Origin: Candidatus Nanohalarchaeota archaeon
GTDB lineage: Archaea > Nanohalarchaeota > Nanosalinia > Nanosalinales > JAFCCC01
Reading direction: 5' to 3'
Assembly: GCA_017610385.1 (NCBI GenBank)
Contig: JAFCCC010000008.1
Coordinates: 1 to 38,784, forward strand
DNA length: 38,784 nt
The translations under genes and the position numbers were made by a program. Shown in pieces: positions 16,530-25,192 of this stretch. Position 1 is the first letter of the stretch. Each line of letters starts with the position of its first letter. The notes beneath the pieces are model-generated. The model searched no databases and was not told where the DNA came from. It worked only from the letters and a program-made list of their open reading frames with translations.

Positions 16530-17234
16530 ATGTTTACATCAATAGATGTTCAAAATGCTCTAGAAGGAGTAGATAATTTTGGAAGGTATTTGGCTCATAG
16601 AAGTGGTCGAACAGATGAAAACTATACTATCTTAAAAAGCAAATTAAAAAGAACTTTATACGCGGTTCCGATGGGTTTGGGGATTTTTTTTAACTATGGT
16701 TGTGCTGACCCCTCTGTTGCGGACGCCTCTAAAATTCCGGAAAATATAAAACCAGACTATGTGGTAGTGAATCAGGCTGAACCACAAAGAAACAAATCCT
16801 GTGAAGAAAATCCTATTGTAGATCAAAGTTCTGGGAAAATAACTGTTGGTTTTACAATTCAAATCGGGGATTTAAAAATTAGAATTGGGGGAGCCGAAAA
16901 TGAAAGATCAGAAAACAATACACCTTCTAAAGAAAACTACAATGAGTGCCCAGATATGGCGGGTGGTGTAAGCTTAAGAATTCCTACAGAAGTTCAAAGA
17001 GCAATTAGTCGATTGGATAAAAATTCACAATATTATCCAGATGCCATAGGTGCTTTAAATAATGCTTTAGTTGCTAATGCTGATTTTCCGGGAAGACCGG
17101 GGGGAACTTTTACTGCTACAGATGTTGCAGGAAATATTAATCCTGTTAGAATTGATTTAAATCCAAATTTTGTTGATCAAGGGTATACAATTACAGATTG
17201 CGTCCTAAATGAAATCAGAAAAGCGACACATTAG
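16530..17234 (+). CDS. Putative lipoprotein or secreted protein
   Basis: 234 residues. An unusually long N-terminal segment (1-40, ending KSKLKR) precedes a hydrophobic stretch TLYAVPMGLGIFFNYG and Cys58, followed by ADPS: a lipobox-like pattern, so the protein may be lipid-anchored. The TATA box position supports the 16530 start over the internal ATG near 16671. The mature part is polar, with a conserved-looking C-terminal domain (VSLRIPTEVQRAISRLD and YTITDCVLNEIRK). No family recognised. It begins a run of three independently promoted cell-surface genes. Confidence 0.6.
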   Translation: MFTSIDVQNALEGVDNFGRYLAHRSGRTDENYTILKSKLKRTLYAVPMGLGIFFNYGCADPSVADASKIPENIKPDYVVVNQAEPQRNKSCEENPIVDQSSGKITVGFTIQIGDLKIRIGGAENERSENNTPSKENYNECPDMAGGVSLRIPTEVQRAISRLDKNSQYYPDAIGALNNALVANADFPGRPGGTFTATDVAGNINPVRIDLNPNFVDQGYTITDCVLNEIRKATH

Positions 17235-17263
17235 TATACTTATTTCTTACAAGTAGTAAACTA

Positions 17264-17280
17264 ACCGAAAACTATATAAA
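17264..17280 (+). promoter_or_regulatory. BRE and TATA box for the 983-residue surface protein
   Basis: ACCGAAAAC followed by TATATAAA (17273-17280) lies 32-39 bases before the ATG at 17312. The BRE-like CGAAA and the spacing resemble the promoter at 16490. Confidence 0.6.
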
Positions 17281-17311
17281 CTAAATATTACTACTACTAA
17301 GTTACAGAATC

Positions 17312-20263
17312 ATGAAAAAATTACTTGCAGTTTTATTTGCATTGATTGCTTTCATAGGTGTTGCTAGTGCGGGAATCGTTGGCTCCTATTCTCTAAAAGT
17401 TAATGTGTATGATTATTCAACTTCTCAGAGCATTATTGCAGATTCTATTTGTGTTGATAGTAATTGTGTTTACAATAAACAAAGCTATACGTTTAATGTA
17501 AACAAAGGCGATCACAATATTTTTGTTATAGAAAATAATTACAACAGTTACAGTTCTTCACTATATATCCAATCTAATTCGTTTAAGAATGTTTATTTAC
17601 AAAGCGGTTCAGGTGGTATAACTCCTGTTGAGGGATATAGTTTAACAATTAAAATTTATGATTATGATACTAGACAGCCGATTTCTGTTGATGATATCTG
17701 TGTAGATGCGAAATGTGTTCAAAATAAGCAAATATATAGTTTTAGTGTAAGCAAAGGCACACGAATGATTGCGGTTGGAGATGAAGACTATCAAAGTTAT
17801 AGTAGTTCCATATATATTCAATCTAATTCGTTTAAGAATGTTTATCTAAAACGAAATAGTTGCCCACTTCCGCCAGCCCCGGTTTGTGGAAATGGAATTT
17901 GTGAATCAGGGGAGACACAATATAATTGTCCTCAAGATTGCGGCACACCCCAAAACGAATGTCGTGATTCTGATGGAGGTTTAGACTATTACAAAAAAGG
18001 AACCGTGATAATTAGTTCGGGTAGTTGTGGCTCTTGTGAAAATAGTTATACGGATTATTGCACTAGTTCTGTTGTTTTGAAAGAGTATTATTGTTCTGGA
18101 AATAGTATGAGTTCTACAAGTTACACTTGCTCGTATGGTTGTGAGGCGGGTGCATGTAAATTACACATTGAGCCGTCTTGTGATCCACAATATTTAGATA
18201 ATTATCAATGTAGTAGAAATTGGGTACAAAGAGAATATCAGAATACAGATTGTTCTACTGTATGGAAGAATTGGGAACTTTGTGAGCATGGTTGTGAGAA
18301 TGGTGTGTGCAAATCTGAGCCACGTTGTAATGTAGACGTCTATGATTTAACTCTAAGCGATTCTGAAGTTACTGTAGGAGAAAACGTGGTTGTAAGAGCC
18401 ACTATTAAGAATACTGGTGAAAGTACTGAAAAAATCAGAGTAAGAATGTATTATAGAACGGAACGTGAAGATGTTCAGGAGTATACTCTATCACCCGATC
18501 AATCTAGAGAAATTTCTTTTGAATTAAATAACATAGTATATGCAGGCTATGTTAAAGTTGAGGCAGAGTCTTGCAATAATGTCAAAAATGCTGTAACTAA
18601 AAGAATTAGAATTGAACAGGAATCTATTGCTACTGGAGATTTAAAAATTACTGTTATGAAGGGGGTAGGTTGTGGTACAGATTGCTCTTGCGGTTCATGT
18701 GCTTCTTGTAGTTATTCTTGTGGAACTTGTGATCGAGAGTTGCAAGGTGCAAAAGTATTAATTGAACGAGAAAGTGGTGGTTATACTACCTACAAATATA
18801 CTAATTCAGCTGGAGAAGCAAGATTTTATAATCTTCCAGAAGGAACTTATGAAATTACAGTAAGCAAAAGTGGATATAATAGTATAAGAACTAATGCAGA
18901 CGTTGAAGAAAATGAAATAACATCTAAAACAATTTCATTGGCCTGCTGTGGTGATGGAACATGTTCTTTCCATGATTTAGAACTTAGAAGAATTATTTTA
19001 CCTCAAGAGATTCATGCAGGAGATTCAATTTATATTGAGAGTAGAGTGAAAAATCTTGGTGGCTGTACTGAGAAGAACATAAAAGTAAGTGTGACTGCAT
19101 TTGGACAAACTAAAACTTCGGATGTTTTTTCATTAGGGAAAAATAATGAAAAAAGTGTTTTATTACAATTTAATATTCCTTCAAATTATTATGGCCATTA
19201 TGCAGTAATATCTCGGGTTTGGAATTCAAATGATGAAGATGTTTTGGAAACAGATGCGTTTGTTTCAGAAGTTCGTGCTATTTTAAAATTAGATCCTTCG
19301 ACGGTTCATGTTAATGAATCGGTTCATGTTTATGGATACATTAAAGGAAAGAGCTCAGCTAAATTATATTTGGGAAATAGATACATTAGAAAAATTTATA
19401 CAGATAGTAGGGGATATTATTCAACATATATAACACCAAAAGTTCCTGGCAAACTCTCTGTAAGTTTAAAAGATAGTTCGTTTACAGTAAGCAAATATCT
19501 GACGGTTATTGCCGATTTATGGATTAAAAATATTGAATTAAAGGAGATGGTTGCTGTTGGAGAAAGCTTTAGTGTTTGTTCGGTTATTGAAACTACAAAA
19601 ACAGGTTATGTAACAGTAGGCTTGTATGTGGATGGAATTAAATACACACAAACAAGACCCTATATTATAGGTTCTAAAAATGTTTGTATAACTACAAAAA
19701 TTTTGGAAAAAGGGCATAAAGAAATTCAAATTGTTGCAGCTCAAGATGATAAAAGAGATGAAATTAGTGGTAAAATAGAAGTCATTAAACCAAACACAGA
19801 AGTTTTGGTTGTACCAAAGAATCTAATGATTGAACAGGGGAAAGATGGTTTATTAAAAATTGTTGTAACAAACTCGGACCCAATTGAAAAAGAATATGTT
19901 GTTTCAATTAATTACATGGATCAAGTAAGTATAGACATTCCTGTTGATTCAGCAAGATTAACTCAGTACGAATCTAAAACATTTTATGTAAATTTAAATC
20001 CACATAAAAAAGGAGAATTTAACAGTATTGTAACTGTTAAAGCAGATGACGTAATTTTAAAAGAAATTCCAATTAAGTTATATACTTCACAACAGTATCT
20101 TTCTTGGAATGAGAAAGTCAGTATGTTTTTTCAAAGAGCGGGGATACGTGCTGGTTTGGTAACTGGAATAATTACATTGGCATTGATTGTTATTGTAATT
20201 ATTATTTCCATATTGTATGTAGGATTTTTTAGGGTAAAACCAATGGAACCACATTACAAATAG
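17312..20263 (+). CDS. Large multidomain surface protein with C-terminal membrane anchor
   Basis: 983 residues. Signal peptide 1-20 (ending VASA). Residues about 13-178 contain two tandem 83-residue repeats (VYDYST.. / IYDYDT.., each ending YIQSNSFKNVYL). A CGNGICESGE module lies at about 192-212, a Cys-rich segment at 215-337, a CARDB-like adhesion domain near 338-440 (DVYDLTLSDSEVTVGENV), a carboxypeptidase-regulatory-like beta domain at about 442-545 interrupted by a Cys cluster (CGTDCSCGSCASCSYSC), then further Ig-like domains. A helix at about 947-970 and a short basic tail anchor it. Probably an S-layer-like or adhesive protein; enzymatic motifs are absent. Confidence 0.8.
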   Translation: MKKLLAVLFALIAFIGVASAGIVGSYSLKVNVYDYSTSQSIIADSICVDSNCVYNKQSYTFNVNKGDHNIFVIENNYNSYSSSLYIQSNSFKNVYLQSGSGGITPVEGYSLTIKIYDYDTRQPISVDDICVDAKCVQNKQIYSFSVSKGTRMIAVGDEDYQSYSSSIYIQSNSFKNVYLKRNSCPLPPAPVCGNGICESGETQYNCPQDCGTPQNECRDSDGGLDYYKKGTVIISSGSCGSCENSYTDYCTSSVVLKEYYCSGNSMSSTSYTCSYGCEAGACKLHIEPSCDPQYLDNYQCSRNWVQREYQNTDCSTVWKNWELCEHGCENGVCKSEPRCNVDVYDLTLSDSEVTVGENVVVRATIKNTGESTEKIRVRMYYRTEREDVQEYTLSPDQSREISFELNNIVYAGYVKVEAESCNNVKNAVTKRIRIEQESIATGDLKITVMKGVGCGTDCSCGSCASCSYSCGTCDRELQGAKVLIERESGGYTTYKYTNSAGEARFYNLPEGTYEITVSKSGYNSIRTNADVEENEITSKTISLACCGDGTCSFHDLELRRIILPQEIHAGDSIYIESRVKNLGGCTEKNIKVSVTAFGQTKTSDVFSLGKNNEKSVLLQFNIPSNYYGHYAVISRVWNSNDEDVLETDAFVSEVRAILKLDPSTVHVNESVHVYGYIKGKSSAKLYLGNRYIRKIYTDSRGYYSTYITPKVPGKLSVSLKDSSFTVSKYLTVIADLWIKNIELKEMVAVGESFSVCSVIETTKTGYVTVGLYVDGIKYTQTRPYIIGSKNVCITTKILEKGHKEIQIVAAQDDKRDEISGKIEVIKPNTEVLVVPKNLMIEQGKDGLLKIVVTNSDPIEKEYVVSINYMDQVSIDIPVDSARLTQYESKTFYVNLNPHKKGEFNSIVTVKADDVILKEIPIKLYTSQQYLSWNEKVSMFFQRAGIRAGLVTGIITLALIVIVIIISILYVGFFRVKPMEPHYK
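17348..17845 (+). repeat. Tandem duplication of an 83-codon module
   Basis: Two consecutive 249-base units encode related modules. A 27-base stretch is identical between 17570-17596 and 17819-17845, while the rest has diverged. The junction falls exactly between modules, so the duplication kept the reading frame. Confidence 0.75.
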
Positions 20264-20301
20264 TTTACATAGTATTACTTAATAGTGGGAAAAATGCATA
20301 G

Positions 20302-20310
20302 TTATATAAA
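20302..20310 (+). promoter_or_regulatory. TATA box for the Ig-repeat protein
   Basis: TTATATAAA lies 26-34 bases before the ATG at 20336, consistent with near-leaderless transcription. Confidence 0.55.
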
Positions 20311-20335
20311 TTTTATCACTTATTAGGTACTATAA

Positions 20336-22084
20336 ATGATTAAAATGAAATTCAGATTATTAACTTTGTTCATATTTGGTATATTACTAATTAGCATAGT
20401 TGGTGCTAGCAAGGCCCAATTAGATTTGTTTCCAGATAAATCATCTGCATGTCCAACTCATACAGCATATTTTGAATTAAGTGTACAGAACATAGGTCCT
20501 GTACAAGACACATATCAAGTTACTTCTTCACAACCAGATATTATTACTATTGCACCAGATATGATTACATTAAACGCTGGTGAAATTTATAAGGATCCTC
20601 ATGTTTGGTATACTCCCAAAACAACTACTGAGCCAGGAAATTATGATTTTACATTGTATGTCACTTCAATGGCGACTGGTGAAAGATACAGCATTGATGG
20701 TTCAATTGAAGTTTTAGCATGTCATGATGTAGATATTACTCCAGTGTCCTCTGTTATGGTCGGTTGCATTGCAGAAAAATCTACATTAGATTTAATAATT
20801 TCTAATTCTGGACGAGATACTGAAGATTTTGTTTTAGATACCAATTATGGAAAATTAAGTCAATCTGAAGTTTCTCTGCAGCCAGGAACATCTGAAACAA
20901 TAACATTAACCGCACAAGGAACAAAAATCGGAAGCAGAGATATTCGAGTTACAGCACAATCAACTACATCTTATGCATATGAAACAAAGGTTATTGCATT
21001 ACAAACTGAAAAATGTTATGACTCAGCAATAATTGTCGCTCCAGAAAGAAATGAAATTTGTGCTGGAACAGAAGGATCATTTTCAGTTGTTGTGAGAAAT
21101 CTAGGAACAAAAAGTGATACTTTTATTTTAAGTTCAACTGGTGGCAGACTACAAACAGATTCACTAATTGTAGCACCAGGCGAAAGTAAGGAAACTCAAT
21201 TATACTTTACTCCAGATGAATTAAAGACTTATGAAATTACAATAAATGCGATTGGCAAAACAGAAAGCGAAGATGTTGTTACTGCGGTAGGTGCAAATTG
21301 TAAAAACGTTGCGGTTCTGTTAACGCCATCTGAACGGTCTATTTGCGAAACAGATAAAACAGATTACACAGTAATGGTTCAAAATACAGGTAAAGTTGCA
21401 GATACTTATGTATTAGTAAGCAACATTGGAACATTAGGAAAGACAAGTGTTTCTTTAAATCCTGGAGAAGACGAAACCGTAGACTTACAAGTTGATGGAA
21501 GAAAATTAGGAAGTGGAACACACATTATAAAAGTAAGAGCAAAATCTATGTTTATTAGCACTGTTAGAGATTACTCTGAAGTAAAATTGACTGTGGAAAA
21601 CTGCTATGACTTGAACATGAATGTAAATCCTACTGAAGCGCAGATTGATGCGGGAGATGGATTGCTGTTTGAAGTTACTTTACAAAACACAGGGAGTATG
21701 GAAAATACATATCACTTGAATCTTCAGGGTCCGGCATGGGCCTCATTAAAACCAAGTGATGCGACATTGGCTCCAGGAAAAAGTAAAGTGGCATATGTTT
21801 ATGTTGCAGCACCGTTTGAAATTGCGGGAAACTTTGATATAAAAATTATGGCAGAAGATCAAAGTGGAACCATTCAAAAGGTTAAAACAGTTACAGTTTC
21901 AATCGGAGAAATGAATCTTCCGGAGCAAATTCCATCTGTGAAGCCATTCTTTGAAACAGTTAGAATGTGGTGGAATACGATTGTTAACGCATTCGCCAGC
22001 ATTGGTCTGGTGTGGGGAATTGTGATTTCAATTGGTGCAGGATTGATCATTGTTAGTGCAATTATTTGGAAAGAAGTTCGATAA
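20336..22084 (+). CDS. Surface protein of five Ig-like (NEW3/CARDB-like) repeats with C-terminal anchor
   Basis: 582 residues. The signal peptide ends near residue 24 (VGASKA). Five repeats of roughly 90-100 residues follow, each with a core of the type F-x-(V/L)-x-(V/L)-x-N-x-G-x(3)-D-T-(Y/F) and a later LxPGES/LxPGED turn. Repeats are linked by cysteines at their boundaries (for example LACHDVDITP, EKCYDSAIIV, ANCKNVAVLL, ENCYDLNMNV), with a partner cysteine about 13 residues on. A helix at about 555-578 anchors the protein. It looks like an extended, disulfide-stapled stalk on the cell surface. The ATG at 20345 is an alternative start. Confidence 0.8.
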   Translation: MIKMKFRLLTLFIFGILLISIVGASKAQLDLFPDKSSACPTHTAYFELSVQNIGPVQDTYQVTSSQPDIITIAPDMITLNAGEIYKDPHVWYTPKTTTEPGNYDFTLYVTSMATGERYSIDGSIEVLACHDVDITPVSSVMVGCIAEKSTLDLIISNSGRDTEDFVLDTNYGKLSQSEVSLQPGTSETITLTAQGTKIGSRDIRVTAQSTTSYAYETKVIALQTEKCYDSAIIVAPERNEICAGTEGSFSVVVRNLGTKSDTFILSSTGGRLQTDSLIVAPGESKETQLYFTPDELKTYEITINAIGKTESEDVVTAVGANCKNVAVLLTPSERSICETDKTDYTVMVQNTGKVADTYVLVSNIGTLGKTSVSLNPGEDETVDLQVDGRKLGSGTHIIKVRAKSMFISTVRDYSEVKLTVENCYDLNMNVNPTEAQIDAGDGLLFEVTLQNTGSMENTYHLNLQGPAWASLKPSDATLAPGKSKVAYVYVAAPFEIAGNFDIKIMAEDQSGTIQKVKTVTVSIGEMNLPEQIPSVKPFFETVRMWWNTIVNAFASIGLVWGIVISIGAGLIIVSAIIWKEVR

Positions 22085-22133
22085 ACGAATTTCTTCTTTT
22101 CTTATACTTTCGAATAAAACCAAACTAATTCTG

Positions 22134-22237
22134 GATAAAAATCAAGTTTAGATAAAATCAATTCTAATTATAGATAAAATCAAGTTTAGAAGTAATACCC
22201 AATTACCTTTATTAGAATTAATACCCAATTACCTTTA
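22134..22237. repeat. Short direct repeats in the intergenic tail
   Basis: GATAAAA(A)TCAAGTTTA occurs at about 22134 and 22173, with a diverged copy at 22151. A 19-base direct repeat, TAATACCCAATTACCTTTA, is at 22193-22211 and again at 22219-22237. The second copy covers the last codons and stop of the minus-strand lipoprotein gene, so its 3' end is duplicated just beyond it. Confidence 0.7.
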
Positions 22238-23117
22238 CAGTTATGTCCTGGTCTTCATAATAATTATAAGAACCAGTTAGGGTAATTGGAATTGTTTTTC
22301 TAATTGAAACTTCGTTTGGATAAAAATTAGTGCAAAATGTTTGATTTAATAAAACATCTGCATCGATTACTTGATCTAAGCCTCCAAAGTTAATAGAAAG
22401 ATGAACCAAATTTAAATCGTCATCAAGAATATTATCAACAGGGGATCCAATAGCATAAACTGTTCCTTTTCCAGAATTTTTAGCTTTAAAACAAATTCTT
22501 AATGTCTCCTGACCACTGGAAACTACGATTGGACTTTTTGTTTCAACTGAAAATTCAATAGGACCTTTTGATGTTGTGATTGTGGGGGTTATAGCTCCGG
22601 TCACACTCGCCTCATTTCTATTTACTAAAACCAATTGTGTAGTACCAATAGACGCATATTGATGATACGTTCTAGCGTAAAAATCATAGTTTACAGTTGT
22701 TCCAGAGGCAATTGCTGGCGCCCGCAAATTCCAATAAGCAACACCTTCTTCTCCTTCAAATCCGGTATATGAATCAGGAGGATAAATATTGCCCAAACAA
22801 GCCCAATCTTCTCCTAAAGCAGAGCAAGAAGGATGATTATTTCGTATTTTCCAGCATTCTGTACAATCACCAAAAGGAGGATTATATAATCTTATTTTTA
22901 CATCTCGAGCATTTTGATCTCCTATATTTTTAACACCCACCTCTAAATAAACATCTTGATTTGATTCTGCGCTAGCGGGTTCCGCTGAGAATGTGGTGAC
23001 CTTTAAAGAATTTGAAGTATGGGTAATATCACCATTTGGATTGGTATTTGAGTTTCCAGTACATCCAGAAATTAAAACTAATACAATAACTAAAAGCAAC
23101 ACAACTATTTTTTTCAT
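22218..23117 (-). CDS. Lipoprotein with CARDB-like domains
   Basis: 299 residues. A short basic start and hydrophobic stretch end in LISGC, with Cys19 as the likely lipidation site, followed by a Ser/Thr/Asn-rich linker. The mature part carries two beta-rich domains; the first (KVTTFSAEPASAESNQDVYLEVGVKN...) has the CARDB-type N-x-G core and contains three cysteines (CTECWKIRNNHPSC) that may form disulfides. Convergent with the 20336 gene. Probably a surface adhesion or binding protein. Confidence 0.75.
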   Translation of the reverse strand: MKKIVVLLLVIVLVLISGCTGNSNTNPNGDITHTSNSLKVTTFSAEPASAESNQDVYLEVGVKNIGDQNARDVKIRLYNPPFGDCTECWKIRNNHPSCSALGEDWACLGNIYPPDSYTGFEGEEGVAYWNLRAPAIASGTTVNYDFYARTYHQYASIGTTQLVLVNRNEASVTGAITPTITTSKGPIEFSVETKSPIVVSSGQETLRICFKAKNSGKGTVYAIGSPVDNILDDDLNLVHLSINFGGLDQVIDADVLLNQTFCTNFYPNEVSIRKTIPITLTGSYNYYEDQDITVKVIGY

Positions 23118-23185
23118 CCCAACACAAATATTGTCTTTAGAGTATATTTAAGTCTTGCTTTTAATTGTAATATCAGCGATTTATA

Positions 23186-23971
23186 ATGTTGGACGTATTA
23201 AACTTCCTACAAACTTATTTTTATCTGCCATTAATACGGGATTCAGGCTATAATCTGTACAATACTTTGGTTTATGCGATACTCTTGGCCGTGGTTGCTA
23301 TATTTTTTATTCCATACATCTTAAAACGATTTAAAATACACGCAGATTCTAAATTTGCTTGGGGAATTTTTCCTTATTTTATTCTTGGGGCCATAATACG
23401 TTCTAGTGAGGATATTCATCTTTTTAATTCAATTTGGTTAATTAGTCCCTTAATTTGGGCCGTTGGTTTACTTTTCGGAATTTTAACTTTGTTACTTTCA
23501 ATTTTAATCCAGAAAAAATTCAAAGTGAAGTATCATTATGTGTGGGGTGGATTTGCTGCCTTATGTTCTGTAGCACTTTTAGTTTTCTTCCCATTTAAAA
23601 ACTGGTTAGCCCTTTTAATTGTTTCGGGAATTCTACTAACTTGGACTTTATTTTTACTTTTAACTCAAATTAAGTTTAAATTTAATAAGTGGGCAATTTT
23701 CGCACTTTGGGCACATTTATTTGATGCAACAGTGACCTTTACAGCAATCACCTTCTTTAATTTTTGGGAAAAACATGTTTTACCAAGAACTTTAATTAAA
23801 TCCCTAGGAGCTTGGAGTATGTTTCCTCTAAAACTCTTTGTTTTAATTCCAATATTATGTGGCATTATGAAGTTCATTAAAAAAGAAGATCGTTTGTATT
23901 ACTTAATTGTTGTGAGTTCCTTTGGAATTATAACGGGTTTAAGAGATTTATTAACTTTATTGTGCTCTTAA
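23186..23971 (+). CDS. DUF63-family membrane protein
   Basis: 261 residues with seven or eight hydrophobic helices. The N-terminal YNLYNTLVYAILL, the loop GIFPYFILGAIIRSSED, and HLFDATVTF further on are the conserved features I associate with the archaeal DUF63 family; acidic and polar residues within helices (RSSED, DATVT) suggest a functional membrane centre. The family has no proven activity. It starts 68 bases from a divergent lipoprotein gene and converges on the gene ending at 23973. Confidence 0.75.
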   Translation: MLDVLNFLQTYFYLPLIRDSGYNLYNTLVYAILLAVVAIFFIPYILKRFKIHADSKFAWGIFPYFILGAIIRSSEDIHLFNSIWLISPLIWAVGLLFGILTLLLSILIQKKFKVKYHYVWGGFAALCSVALLVFFPFKNWLALLIVSGILLTWTLFLLLTQIKFKFNKWAIFALWAHLFDATVTFTAITFFNFWEKHVLPRTLIKSLGAWSMFPLKLFVLIPILCGIMKFIKKEDRLYYLIVVSSFGIITGLRDLLTLLCS

Positions 23972-23972
23972 A

Positions 23973-25142
23973 TTATCTTTGTTTTTCAACAAGCATAACT
24001 TCTAGGTCACTTATTTCCATTGAGCCGTCGGTAGTTAAAACAATTTCGTTTAACCCACGAGAAATGTGTTGTTTATCAAAGAAAACTCTGGAAAGTCCAG
24101 AGCTAGGGAATAAATTAAAGGTGTGATTTGTTGTTTCGTTTTGCAATCTAATTTCTAAAGAGCCTCTCAAATAAACCTTGTTATCAAATTGAATTAGTCC
24201 TTGGTAGTTGTCTTTTGAAATCTTTTTATATTGCGCGTTAGTTACTTGAAAAACTCGTTTTACAGATGTTTGATTTGGAACTCCAAAATAAAATACTTTA
24301 AGCAAGCTATTTTCAAGATCATAAATAGAATTTTCGCCAGTTGTAATTTCTAATATATTTTCTCCTAATTTTAAGTTGGTTTCATTAGCACTAAAAAGTA
24401 TGGTGTAGGGGGTAGCGCGTAAATATGGTTTTTGGTCATAGATAATTTGATTATTAATTCTAATTGTTATGGGCTCTTCTCTTTGTGATTTCGTAACAAA
24501 AAAAGACAATTCTGCACGATCAAATCCATTTAATTCATAGTCGTGGATTTGAAAGGTCGTAGTAAATTTGTGGTAACCATAATCATTTAGGGTAAATTTA
24601 ATATTTTTTAATTTATAAATTGTTGGGGCCCAGAACCTGAGGCCAGATCCTTGAGCTTTTATTACTAATTTGTTTGCTCCGGCGCGGATATTTTCTAATT
24701 TTAAACTAGGAGAAACAGAATCTAAAACTTTTATGTTAAGTTCCTTTTTACCATTTAATTCAACAATTAAATTACCATATAAATTTGTTTCTGAAACATC
24801 AAAATTCAAGTAAGCTGCTTGGGGGTTGTTTGCATTAAATTCATAAGCCCATTCATGGTGTCCTATAAATCCGTTTTTAATACCATAAGACTCAACATTA
24901 GCTAATGTTTGATTTGCTTTCGTGGCTCCTATAGAAAAACTCCCTAAATACGTATCAGTAAACGTGTTTTCCGTATCCCCTAAAACACCCAAATTTGTAC
25001 TCAAAAACACATTATTGGCTACATAATTTTGAGAATCAGAGGAATTTTGTCCTGCCCAAAAGCCACCAATAATAAAAATGAGTAGCATTGCAGCAATAAT
25101 TAAATAAAATGCCATGTTTACTGGGGCTGCGCCTTTATTCAT
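23973..25142 (-). CDS. Lys-Gly-anchored extracytoplasmic protein with beta-sandwich-like domains
   Basis: 389 residues. MNKG-AAPVNMAFYL precedes a helix (about residues 8-28), the same arrangement as in the pilin-like operon at the window's start, but this gene stands alone. The ectodomain is rich in beta strands with two or three similar segments (LIVELNGKKELNIKVLD; EEPITIRINNQIIYDQ; GSLEIRLQNETTNHTF), like carbohydrate-binding or BACON-like sandwich domains. It has no cysteines. Divergent from pelota. Function unknown. Confidence 0.68.
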   Translation of the reverse strand: MNKGAAPVNMAFYLIIAAMLLIFIIGGFWAGQNSSDSQNYVANNVFLSTNLGVLGDTENTFTDTYLGSFSIGATKANQTLANVESYGIKNGFIGHHEWAYEFNANNPQAAYLNFDVSETNLYGNLIVELNGKKELNIKVLDSVSPSLKLENIRAGANKLVIKAQGSGLRFWAPTIYKLKNIKFTLNDYGYHKFTTTFQIHDYELNGFDRAELSFFVTKSQREEPITIRINNQIIYDQKPYLRATPYTILFSANETNLKLGENILEITTGENSIYDLENSLLKVFYFGVPNQTSVKRVFQVTNAQYKKISKDNYQGLIQFDNKVYLRGSLEIRLQNETTNHTFNLFPSSGLSRVFFDKQHISRGLNEIVLTTDGSMEISDLEVMLVEKQR

Positions 25143-25192
25143 ACTATTTATTTTGTTTTACCTTATTAAATATTTTTAACTAATATCTTATT

